Positions 11,350 through 21,018 of a stretch of 64,000 nucleotides of DNA are shown here, one piece after another (position 1 is the stretch's first letter; every line of letters starts with the position of its first letter). The notes under the pieces were generated by a model. That model had not been told where the DNA came from and made no database searches. It worked only from the letters and a program-made list of their open reading frames with translations. Source of the stretch: Avena insularis (taxonomy: Eukaryota > Streptophyta > Magnoliopsida > Poales > Poaceae); the NCBI GenBank assembly GCA_023614405.1, contig CM042688.1:67318253-67382252 (forward strand). The letters are read 5' to 3'. Both the position numbers and the translations under genes were made by a program.

Positions 11350-11880
11350 ATGGTCAAAAGACTCAAGCGCTATATTTTTGAAGACTCTTACAATGAAGAT
11401 ATTGATATAATCCAAGTGGTGACTCCGGAAGAATTTACTAAAAACCAAGTTCAGAAACCTGCAGAGTCTGTTTTCGAACAGGTAACAGTTCCGGTAAGGA
11501 AAGGTCCGCGAAAAACCTCTCAAGTTATATTTTTGCAGTTTTTATCCAACATGGAAATTAATGAGTCGAAGAAGGGACGGAAACGGAACCTGGGTGGCTC
11601 ACACCGCCCCGTGGCATGGGCCCACCTGGCCGCACCACCAGGGGGTGTGGCCACCCCGGAGCCCGTCTCCGACCCGTTTTCTCCCAGTACTTTCCTTTTG
11701 TTGTTAAACTTTGTAATATATAATCCCCCGGATCCCCAGAGGTCCGTATATCATGTTCTCGTCGTGTTTTCATTTCGATCTGTTCTATTCAGATGTCGTT
11801 CCAGGATTCGTCTTCGGAGGACTATGAGCTGCGATGCCGGCGCGAGCTCCATCGCAATCTTGAGCAGAGGACCTTCGTAG
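11350..11880 (+). CDS. Hypothetical ORF in the A-specific tail segment
   Basis: A 176-codon open frame. The first ~60 residues are charged and look protein-like (YIFEDSYNEDIDIIQVV, then VPVRKGPRKTSQ). From about residue 75 it runs through GC-rich LTR-like sequence and is unlikely to be coding. No family is recognised. It may be a remnant of an upstream exon for the next ORF, or chance. Confidence 0.25.
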   Translation: MVKRLKRYIFEDSYNEDIDIIQVVTPEEFTKNQVQKPAESVFEQVTVPVRKGPRKTSQVIFLQFLSNMEINESKKGRKRNLGGSHRPVAWAHLAAPPGGVATPEPVSDPFSPSTFLLLLNFVIYNPPDPQRSVYHVLVVFSFRSVLFRCRSRIRLRRTMSCDAGASSIAILSRGPS

Positions 11881-12179
11881 GATGGGTGAAAGAAGAAAGG
11901 ATCACAGCTAGGCGCGAAGACATGGATTGGAGCATCGAGGATGCAGTGAAGAGCATGTCAGCAGGCATGAAAGGACGGGGGCTGGCACCTCCAGTTCTAG
12001 ACCTCAGTTCCCGCCCTGTAGCAATGGAAGCTCTACGAGACACTGATGAGTTTTGCGATAAGTACCGAGTCCTGAGGAGAAAGGTGGATATACTGCAAGA
12101 GGATAATAACAGGCTTTGCAAGATCCTGGAAGATTTTCTCACTCCGATCATGGGCGCAACACCACCACCGAAGGAGTAA
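11793..12179 (+). CDS. Hypothetical 128-aa coiled-coil protein in element A
   Basis: An intact frame from MSFQDSSSEDYELR to a TAA. It is acidic and serine-rich at the N-terminus. A long charged helix follows, with heptad-like spacing in RVLRRKVDILQEDNNRLCK (residues about 92-110), and the tail is proline-rich (PPPKE). A TATA-like AATATATAATCC lies about 75 bp upstream, and the bases just before the ATG (TTCTATTCAG) look like a 3' splice acceptor. It sits between gag and the 3' LTR, the position of extra ORFs (env-like or other) in Athila-type elements. I do not recognise a family. Staying open inside an otherwise ruined element is notable, but 128 codons could also survive by chance. Confidence 0.5.
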   Translation: MSFQDSSSEDYELRCRRELHRNLEQRTFVGWVKEERITARREDMDWSIEDAVKSMSAGMKGRGLAPPVLDLSSRPVAMEALRDTDEFCDKYRVLRRKVDILQEDNNRLCKILEDFLTPIMGATPPPKE

Positions 12180-13368
12180 TTTGTCATCAGGTTTTGGTAT
12201 CCCCTTGGTTTGTTCCAAGCTTGGGGGAGTGCCGCGGTATCATATCATTATCTTTCATCCTTTTACCTTTTTAGTAGAGTCATATCATGAATAAGAGAAG
12301 TTATCATATAGGATGGTTTGCATTATGGAAGTATCTCCCCTCTAGGTAGATATCTATGTATCCCTTGGTGTGAGTTGCCATTATGGAATATTAATGAGAA
12401 GTTCTATCATTTACTTTTTGCACATCTTATTTTAGTTTGCAAATTTCTGTTATATGATTGATCTTGTTATTAGTATGGGTATCACTTTGGGATCATTAAG
12501 TAAATTTAGACTGGTTTTGGCAAACCTAGCACTAGTCAGTGATAACACTATTTGAGGATTGAATGAAAAAGAGAAAAAAGTATTTTTAGATATATAATTT
12601 CATCATCTTTCTTTCTTGTTTGGCTCATAAGCTAAGTATTCTCTAATTACGATCTTTTGTGTTTCCAAGGAAGATTGCATGTTTGTTTCTATCACTTGTA
12701 TCCTTGATTGTTTTCTTCAACTCTTATTGCTTGCTACCCAGCCTTGCTAGCCAAAAAACCTGTACTGAGAGGGAATGCTTCTCATGCATCCAATCCTTAA
12801 ACCAAAACCTATACCATTTGTGTCCACCATATCTACCCATTAGCATTATTGCTATTCCAAGTAAATTCATGTTTTTATCTACCTTCCAAATTAAACTTGT
12901 TATGTGAAAACTAGTGATTAAAGCTCTCACGAACTTGATGGCACACTTACTTTCTTGCACTTAATAAACTTGAACCATCACGTCCATCTATGTTGCATAT
13001 ATGCTTGCACTTTATAAGTTGGGAATTAGCAGAACCATGCTGTCATGGGGAACGCTTTCAACATTGCACTTATTATTCAGTTGATATCATGATTCTTTTG
13101 TTTATGGATCCTGGCGGTGTGAAATAAAAGGGGATCTTGTAAGCTCATGGAGTTTGTATATGTGTTAGAGAAACGCCTGGGCGGCTAGCCTAAGCTATGC
13201 CTAATCATGGTGGAAACTTGCAGCATAACCATAGTAAACATTATGTGAAGCATCCTCAATAAAAAACCTATGCAAATAGCAAAATAAAAAGATCGCTGAG
13301 ATGCTCATTTTCTGTTGCTTTGTCATTTTGATATGGGATAGCTCCTGCATCATGGGGCAAGGGGTACC

Positions 13369-14919
13369 TGATGGCCCAAAATATATCGAGCTCGTTGGGG
13401 AACCCCAAGAGGAAGGTATGATGAGCACAACAGCAAGTTTTCCCTCAGTACGAAACCAAGGTTATCAATCCAGTAGGAGCAAGGAAACACCCCAAAGGTG
13501 TAGCTAATGAACGCTATGTATGCACTACGTGCCAAGAAGAACATGGAGACCTACACAACACAACCATAAAACTCTGTCCCCAACTTGCGAAGAGGTTGTG
13601 AATCTCACCGGTTTTTCTAAAAAAAAGGATTAAACGTATCGAATGGAAGGAAGTAAAAGTTTGCAGAGAGTAAACACAAAGCAGTAAATAGTTTAATTGT
13701 AGATTGAATGTAAAAGAAAGGACCGGGGTCCATAGTTCACTAGAGGTGGCTCTCCTTAAGATAGATAGCATGCTAGGTGAATAAATTACAGCGGGGCAAT
13801 TGACAAACATCAAGAAAGCATACAAGCATATACTAATCATCTTGAATCCTTTGAGACTTGATTGGGCATTACAACATTATACATAGACCGCCATCCAACT
13901 GCATCTATGACTAATAATCCACCTTCAGGTTATCATCTGAACCCCTTTCAGTATTAAGTTGCAAGCAACAGATTATTGCTTTACGAATTGCGTGTAAAGT
14001 AAACAATACAATTGTTCTATGAACAAAGGATTGTTGTTTTCTCCCTAGTAGCAACAGGACATCTAGTCTGTCACTTCCCCAGATTACCAGAGGCATGACC
14101 CCACTATAGAGCATAAATACTCCCTCTTGGAGTTGCTAGCATCTACTTGACCAAGATAGCTACTAACAACGGAAAGCATGTAAGATCAAAAATAACAAAG
14201 ACATGATAGAATAAATAATCAATCTGAAATAGCATCTCAATATGCAGGATTACAAATAGATGATCTTGATCATGAACGGAGCTCACAAGATCTAAACATG
14301 ATAGCACAAAGGAGAAGGACCAGCCATCTAGCTACTACATGGACCTGTAGTCTAGAGATGAACTACTCACGCATCACACCAGAGGCTTGCATGATGATGA
14401 AGAAGGCCTCCAGGGTGAATTCCCCTCTCCGGCAGGGTGCCGGGAAGAGCTTCAGATCCCTCCTAATCTAGGGATGGAGATGACGGCGGCTACAGACTCT
14501 TTCGTGGATTTTTGATCGGGTACTTAGGGTTTCCGTATTAGAGGCAATATATAGGTGGAAGGAGAGGCCGAGGGGGTGCCTGGGGCGGCCAGACCACCCC
14601 CTGGCGCGGGCTAGGCCTGGCCGCATGGCCAGGTGGTGAGGCCAAGCCCCAGCCCCTCTCCGTCTTGTATTCTGGCTCCAGATATCTCCCGGTAAAATAG
14701 TGACTTTGGCTTTTGTCCCATCCAATTCCAAGAATATTCATTTTCTGACTTCCTGAAACCAAAAATAGCAGAAAACAGGCAGCTGGCACTTTGGCTCTTG
14801 TTAATAGGTTAGTCAAAGAAATCATATGAAAAGTACTCCAAAGTGTGGACAAAACATAAGAAAGTAGATAAAACCAAGCATGGAACATCAAAAATTATAG
14901 ATACATTTGCAATGTATCA
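13369..14919 (-). repeat. Solo LTR, family I, minus strand, TSD GTACC
   Basis: The plus strand reads TGATGGCCC at 13369 and ends GCAATGTATCA at 14919, the exact inverted termini of a 1551-bp family I LTR. GTACC flanks it on both sides (13364-13368 and 14920-14924). Excising it restores GGGGTACCCCGTTGGCGG, as seen uninterrupted at 52074. There is no internal region, so the element was lost by LTR-LTR recombination. Confidence 0.93.
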
Positions 14920-14924
14920 GTACC

Positions 14925-15653
14925 CCGTTGGCGGTTCTCCATGATACACATGTACTTACAATGACAAGAACTTACTCATGACTATAGTTGAGTAGCATGA
15001 GGTTCGGTACTCGTAGGAAAGGGGCATGAGATTTTCGACTTATAACTTGTCAAGCATATCCTCATATTTGTTCACTTTAACCTTAATCACCTAAAAGATG
15101 CTTATGATAGGGGCAATGAGAGCTCAAAACTAGTAAGTACCATAATTTTTATAAGCTCTTTATGAAACTTGAAATCCCTGCTTCCCTCTACAAAGGGTCT
15201 ATCTTTTACTTTTTAGTTGAGTCCGTAAACCTATTCCTTTCTATCTTAAGAAAGCATTTGAGTTGTTGTGATTCAATCATTCATATGATGATTTATTCAA
15301 TCATGTTTCTTATATGGGCACACTGCTCTTATCTTAGTGAATATTACTTTGAAAGCTATCATTAAAAACCCATTATGTTTGACTCCTGCAACTTGTTAAC
15401 CTTTCTATGACCAAGAACAAAGTTTGTCATTACCAATTATGATTTACTTTATGCATCTTTATTGTGTTTCCCTTACTCATTGCAAGTTAAGTTATATAAT
15501 ACTAAGTTGTTTTCTATTATAATTTGTGTATTGATGAATGTGATGTTTTTTGTCCGTATTCTCTTTATCGACACTTCACTCCATAAACATGTGGACATGT
15601 TTACTGAGCTCAGTTTTCGCTAGGGGACAAGTGAAGTCTAAGCTTGGGGGAGT
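14925..15653 (+). other. Distal internal region and PPT of element A
   Basis: The first ~270 bp match the tail of B and E (CGTTGGCGGTTCTCC..). The rest, 15200-15640, is specific to A. AAGCTTGGGGGAGT (15640-15653) is the polypurine tract next to the 3' LTR. No coding potential is seen. Confidence 0.7.
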
Positions 15654-17167
15654 TTATACGTCCATTTTGCATCACCATTCTGTATCACAATTCACTATTA
15701 TTCATTGATATATTTCATATTAAAAGATGGTACTTATGTTATTTCATCTATTTTTGCATGATTGATGATTTTGGGAGGATGAACCACCGGAGTCAGGATT
15801 CTAATGGAAAAGGCACTGTTTGGAGGTAAAATTCGAAGATCAGAAAATCCCAGAAAATATATGGAAAATCCTATTTTTCCAGAAGACGAAGGAAGCTAGA
15901 AGGGGGAGTGCAGACGGGCCATAGGGGACCCACACCACCCACTGGTGCGGGCTAGCCCTGGTCGCACTACCAGGTGGTGTGGCCACCCTGGCCCACCACT
16001 GGCATCGCCCTCTGACGCATATAATCCCCTCGAAACCCTAAGACTCAGGGAGTGACCACAGAAATATTCCGCCGCCTCTGCGGGGCGGAAAACTACAGAG
16101 AGAGAAAGAGCTCTCTGGCAGGCAGAAATCTACCACGGAAATTCCTTCCCGGAGATGGGAGATTGTCGCCATCAACACCATCATCAAGCTAGACTTCATC
16201 GGGATCATCATCATCATCATCTCCATCATCATCTCCACCAGCACCGTCATCACCACTCCATACCGCTGTAACAGTTGGGTTGAATCTTGCATAGTTCTTA
16301 GGGGAAACTTCCCCGGTATTGATTACTTGTTGTAGTTGATGCTATTGAGTGGAACCATTGAATTATTGTTATGTTCATATTATTACTTATCATTATTTCA
16401 TCTCTGATCTTGATCCATATGATGTCTCATGAGTAGTTCGTTTAGTTCTTGAGGACATGGGATAAGTCATGTTGTTAGTAGTGGAATTGTGTTGAGAAAG
16501 ATTCAATGGTTTGATAATTAAGTTGTGGTGTTATTCTTCTAGTAGTGTCATGTGAACGTCGACTACATGATACTTCACGTTTATGGGCCTAGGGGAATGA
16601 ATTGTGTATTTGGCTACTAATCGTAGGGGTTGCCGGAGTGACAGAAACCTGAACCCCCGTTAGGAAACCTTTGCACAAGGGAGTATAGGATCTCAGAGTT
16701 TAAGGCTGTGGTTAGGTTACTATCTTAATTACTTTCTTGTAGTTGCGGATACTTGCAAGGGGTATAATCACAAGTATGTATTAGTCCTAGGAAGGTTAGT
16801 ACATTAGCACAGGTTCACCCACACAACACTTATCCATCCAAAGAAGATTAATCAACTATATGAAGCGAAAGCACTTGACAATATTCTCATGTGTCCTCGA
16901 GAACGTTTGGTTATCTTAAGCAATACAACCATCTTGTACTTTGCTAAAGAAAGGATTGGGCCACTTGATACAATTATTATTATTCTCTTTTATTTACTCG
17001 CACTTTATTTATCTGCATTATCAAAAATCCCTAAAAAACTATTTGCTAAGTATTTACAGAGAATTCCTGATCTAAGCCACTCGTCAACACCTTCTGCTCC
17101 TCGTTGGGTTTGACGCTCTTACTTATCGAAAATACTACGATACACCCCCTATACTTGTGGGTCATCA
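15654..17167 (+). repeat. 3' LTR of element A (family II)
   Basis: It starts TTATACGTCCATTTTGCATC (canonical TGATACGTCC with G to T) and ends CTATACTTGTGGGTCATCA; 1514 bp. The solo LTR at 21503-23004 is the same family and confirms both ends. It contains a CAT/ATC-rich microsatellite at about 16170-16255 and GC-rich sequence at about 15900-16000. Confidence 0.88.
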
Positions 17168-17270
17168 AACCACAAAGCAAATAGAAGTTCAATGCTAAAA
17201 TGGGTACAAGCAAAGGCGAGAGAAACTCAAAATGAAAGTATGCTTGTACCCGACCGATGCAAATCCCCTC
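17168..17270 (+). other. Unassigned 103-bp spacer between A and C
   Basis: No match to either neighbour is evident. It could be old target DNA or the end of another element's internal region. No ORF. Confidence 0.4.
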
Positions 17271-18129
17271 TGTCGGGGGGATGACCCCCGGGTAGGACAA
17301 GCCAGGCTCAACTGGCCGGCTCTAGGGATGCATGGCCAGATGGCCACGAGACAAAGAACCACAACTGGGTGGACTGCTCCACCCTCAAGATTCTCCGGCT
17401 GGCCCGTCTAGCCGGGTGACCAGAAGAGTCGTCCGGGTGGCCACCTCTACCCGACTACCTTAGGTCCGCTGGCCAAAGCGCGGAGGGGGTGATGCTCCTT
17501 GCTGAGTGCACCCTTGACTAGATAGGCTGGCGCGCCTCCCTGCCGGCGCTAGAAGACACCAGCGCCAAAGCGCCAAGGCTGGAGGCTGACGAGTAAAGCA
17601 CCAACTGACGAGTAAAGAGCCGGCTGACGAGTAAAGAGCCGGCTAATGAGTAAAGCAAAGGCGCTGGGACACTGTAACATTGTCCCCCTGTACTGAAGGC
17701 TTGACTGGGTCCTGGCCCACCAGCTCGGCCCGCTTTGTAAACCCAAAATCCAAACAATAAACCCTAGAGTCCACAATGTAACCTACCTCTCCCGATCAGT
17801 ATATAAGGGGGTAGTGCTAGGGTTCTAGGTAAGAGGCTCCAAGTTACAAGTTCTCTAGAATCAACAAGTTCAATAGTTCATCTTATTCCTCTAGCTCTCC
17901 ATAGTAGCTAGGGAAACAACTCAATGAGCACTTGTACTGAGCATTCGCTCCCCATATAGTAGATCCTTGCAGGAGTAGGAATGTTACCTCGACCAGAGGG
18001 ATCCAAACCTGGGTACATCGCTGTGTTTGCAGTATCTGTGCCCAACTCGTTGCGAGTAGCCACCGATAGCATCCTGATTGTCCCCTTCATGCCATCCCCG
18101 ATGGCACTGCCGTGTTCCACACCATGACA
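17271..18129 (+). repeat. 5' LTR of element C
   Basis: The start TGTCGGGGGGATGACCCCCG is aligned to D's LTR start (TGTTGGGGGGATACCCCCG). It ends CACACCATGACA just before the PBS; about 859 bp. Both starts contain a GGGGG..CCCCC inverted repeat. Start by homology, end by PBS; no second LTR is available for proof. Confidence 0.7.
17800..17808 (+). promoter_or_regulatory. TATA box in LTR of element C
   Basis: TATATAAGG lies about 330 bp before the LTR end, where a gypsy LTR promoter is expected (U3/R boundary). Confidence 0.55.
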
Positions 18130-18130
18130 G

Positions 18131-18149
18131 TTGGCACCCACCATAGGGC
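18131..18149 (+). other. Primer-binding site of element C
   Basis: TTGGCACCCACCATAGGGC is a decayed form of the Tat-type PBS TTGGCGCCCACC.TGGGGC, one base after the LTR end. The same site occurs in D on the minus strand (54698-54716). I have not identified the cognate tRNA. Confidence 0.65.
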
Positions 18150-20100
18150 ACAACGCTTCGGCTGGGATGATCTTTCGCACGGAACTTCTGCTCGTCGCCG
18201 GTGAGCAAGTTGCCTCTGGCCTCGTCCTCACTCTTGGCTCCTTCGACTGTGTCATCGACAACGCATCCTGCTTCAATGGGGAGACCTTCCCAAGCGACGG
18301 CTCCGTCATGCACTTCGGCGAGCACCGCGTCTATGTCGCCACCATCACTGAGGATTTCCCTCGTGAGGTTATCACCGTCTCCGGTGCACCACCTGGCTTC
18401 TCCACCCCGCTCTTTTCCAGCGACAGTGTTGAGGTCATGATGGCCGGTTCAGGCGGAGGCCACCGCCTGCCTCTGGAGAACGACGTAGGCACCAACGATG
18501 CTACTCCATGCGAGCAAGACCCAGATCCGCTGGCCGCCTCCATCCAGAACCTCCGCAACCCCATCGTCCCCGAGGTGGACCCAACGACAGCCATAGCAGT
18601 GCTGGAAGCCACACGCCAGAACCTCTGGAGGAAGCCAACAAGGTCGCTATCCGCTAATGTCACATTGAAGAGACCATGTGTGAGTACAACACTGCGCACG
18701 GATTCACCCACTCTCTCGGTGCCAACCGGCAGATTCCGCCCCAGGGCCGTAACCTTGGCTCAGAACTGGACCGTGCAGCTAACTCACACATCCATGCGGC
18801 TCAACTGGTTTACAGTACTCAAGCCAAGAACATGAGGGTCGCAGAAGCAGCTGCCGCTGAGCTAAGACACCTGGAGGGCGATGAGCTTCTTTGATAGCAG
18901 GCACGCATTCAGCTCCTTGTAGCGAGGGCCAACAAGCAGCAGACCGAGGCATGCGCAAGCCTCAGAGGAAATAACAAGAGCCAGCATCCTTGATGGGTGG
19001 CGGACCCGGCGGCTAAAGGCAGCAAGGCATCCTCTCCAAACGGGACGAGGCAAAACAGCCGTCCACACGGCAGATCGGCTGGTCGCGGACATCATCAACC
19101 CGACACCAACACCGTCACCAGCAAAAACCGTGCTCCGGCTGACGGAGCCGGGAAAGTACAACGCAATCAACCAACCAAAGAAGCCGAGAGTAGCCATGTG
19201 CCGGCCAAGTCCCGCCTGATAGGGAAACTCGGTCCACGCGAGCTGGAAATGCACGAAGAGCGCACACGCATCGACCTCCTGATGTAGTTACACGCGCTGG
19301 AGGAAGAAAGCCCAGCCGGCCCAAGATGTTTCGCACCACGCATCCGGAACGACCGTTTACAAAGGAATTTTCGCTCCCAAGAGACACGGCAAAGTACGAC
19401 AACTTGGTCAAGTCGGAGGACTAGCTCATAGACTATGTCACCGCGGTGGGCATAGCTACTGGCAACAGGCGGGTGGTTGTATGCTATGCCCCCTCATGCT
19501 CCTCGACTCGGTTAGAACCTGGCTGAACAGTCTCCCCGACAACAGCATCAACGCCTGGGTCGGCTTCGAGGAAGCATTCATCGGCAACTTCATGGGCACC
19601 TAGAGGCGGCCAGGACGGCCTCACGAGCTTGCTCTGTGTGTTGAAGGCAATGACGAATCTGACTTCTCCTACCTTACCCAGTGAACAAGCATGCACAACT
19701 CCTGCAAGGGGGTACGCGAGCACCAGGCGACTGACTTCGTCAACGGCTGCAGAGACGGCACAATGCTCAAGCATAAGCTTAGCCGGGTCGAGCCAACCAC
19801 CATGGCACAGGCCATGGCCATCATGGACAAGTACGCCACCGCTGACGCGGCAATGAAGAAAGCCATCATGGTGGATGACCAAGGGCATATCATCATGGAT
19901 AATTCCTAGCGGCACAGCCATGACAACCGCCATGGCAAGAGAAAGGATGACCAGCTGGACAACCATTACGGGTCCAATTAGGTGGCAGCCGTCTAGGAGG
20001 ATCCGGCTGCAAGCGGCAGCCATAGGCAGAAGCCTGACGACCGGCCGCCCCGGCCCAAGTACACCATCGAATTAATGCTTGATGGCCCGTGCAAGTTCCA
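18150..20100 (+). pseudogene. gag: gag of element C, multiple stops
   Basis: The N-terminal frame (18131-18835) matches the start of D's gag: GSFDCVIDNASCFNG against the D segment GALDYVSDNAGCFGK, then PREVI against PRHVI, and the ..EVMM segment. After several stops the gag core is seen in 19530-19908 (NAWVGFEEAFIGNF; ATDFVNGC; AQAMAIMDKYATADAAM). Codon content is very GC-rich compared with elements A, B and E. It would form the capsid; it is non-functional. Confidence 0.7.
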
Positions 20101-20274
20101 CAGTGGCGGCCACAATCCGTCTATGCATACAACTCGCTAGTGCACCTAGACAAAGAAGATGTCCGAGGTGTGTGGGTTACCACCACCACCCCGCCTCCGA
20201 CAGCTAGTGGCCAGCAGGACAGCCGTGAACGTCAGAACTGCTAGGACGAGGACGACGGAGACTACCCTCGCCGG

Positions 20275-21012
20275 GTGGGCAACTACCACATCTTCACCAC
20301 CATGCCAGAGACCAAGCATAGCAATTGGAGCCGCGAGGCAGAGGTGAACACAATCGTCCCCCTCCCTCAGTACCTAAACTGGTATGAGCAAGAGATCACG
20401 TGGAGCCGGAAGGACCAGCCGGACATGCTTCCGCACCCGGGAACCTACGCAATGATCATGGATCCCATCATCGTCTCCAAGAAGCACTCCTGCAGGTTCT
20501 CCCACATCCTTGTTGATGGAGGAAGTAGCATCAACCTCCTGTACCCCAGATCTCTGGACTGGCTCGGCATCAGCGAGTCCCAGCTGGAGCCATCCAATAC
20601 CTCCTTCCACGGAGCCATTCGAGGTCCATCACATTCGCCCATCGGCAGGATCCGGCTAGACATCATCCTCAAACGCCCAGCGCTAACCAAGTTCATGGCG
20701 GTGCCGCACTACGCATTCCTCAAGATGAAGCTCCCTGGGCCAAAGGGAGTAATCACCATCACCGGTGACTACAGGTTGTTGGTGGAATGTGCCACTGATG
20801 GCTCCAAGATAGCCGAGGCCATGATCATCACGGAGGAGAAGCGTATTATCATGCAGAACATGGTGGCCCTGCAAGCGGACATGCCGGTTGGCGAGCCAAA
20901 GCCAAATAGAGAGGCACAGTTCAAGCCATCCAAGGGCACCAAGAAGATGCTGCTCAATGAGGCCGAGCCGTACAAGTTCGTCCTTGTTGGAGACGGCCTT
21001 GACACCAAATAG
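20275..21012 (+). pseudogene. Aspartic protease region of element C
   Basis: An open frame of 245 codons. HILVDGGSSINLLY is the retropepsin catalytic strand and turn, reading D-G-G where D-[ST]-G is canonical; D has DNGSSINIMY at the same place. It continues with LGISESQLEP, PIGRIRLDI, LTKFMAVPHYAFLKMKLPGP and GVITITGDY, the segments shared with D's PR-RT linker. It is open but separated from RT by a stop, so it is kept as part of a dead polyprotein. Confidence 0.75.
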
Positions 21013-21018
21013 GAAAGG

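Larger units (their letters stand above)
10684..13368 (+). other. Element A internal region resumed after B
   Basis: It starts at the TSD ATGCT and continues A's frame context (CTCTTTTACTTCAATTCATA.., also at 44403 and 50047). It has tail homology with B and E at 10740-11340 and again from about 12630. Between these, 11370-12620 is not present in B or E and holds the two ORFs listed separately. Confidence 0.7.
1839..17167 (+). mobile_element. Element A: Athila-like family II retrotransposon, interrupted twice
   Basis: The parts are a 5' LTR remnant (1839-2189), PBS (2201-2218), gag remnant (2304-3718), 3' tail (10684-13368 and 14925-15653), PPT and a full 3' LTR (15654-17167). It is split by element B (TSD ATGCT) and by a minus-strand solo LTR (TSD GTACC). 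No RT, RNase H or integrase motif is present between gag and the tail, so A is a deletion derivative or non-autonomous member. Its 5' LTR is cut at the head-to-head junction near 1838, so its own TSD cannot be read. Confidence 0.8.

Noticed and set aside
16170..16260. ATC/CAT microsatellite as a locus of its own
   Set aside because: Part of the family II LTR; the same tract is in the solo LTR near 22405-22500.
17984..18325. Minus-strand frames across C's LTR/PBS and several 17518-17776
   Set aside because: Antisense to the LTR and gag start of C; GC-rich chance frames.
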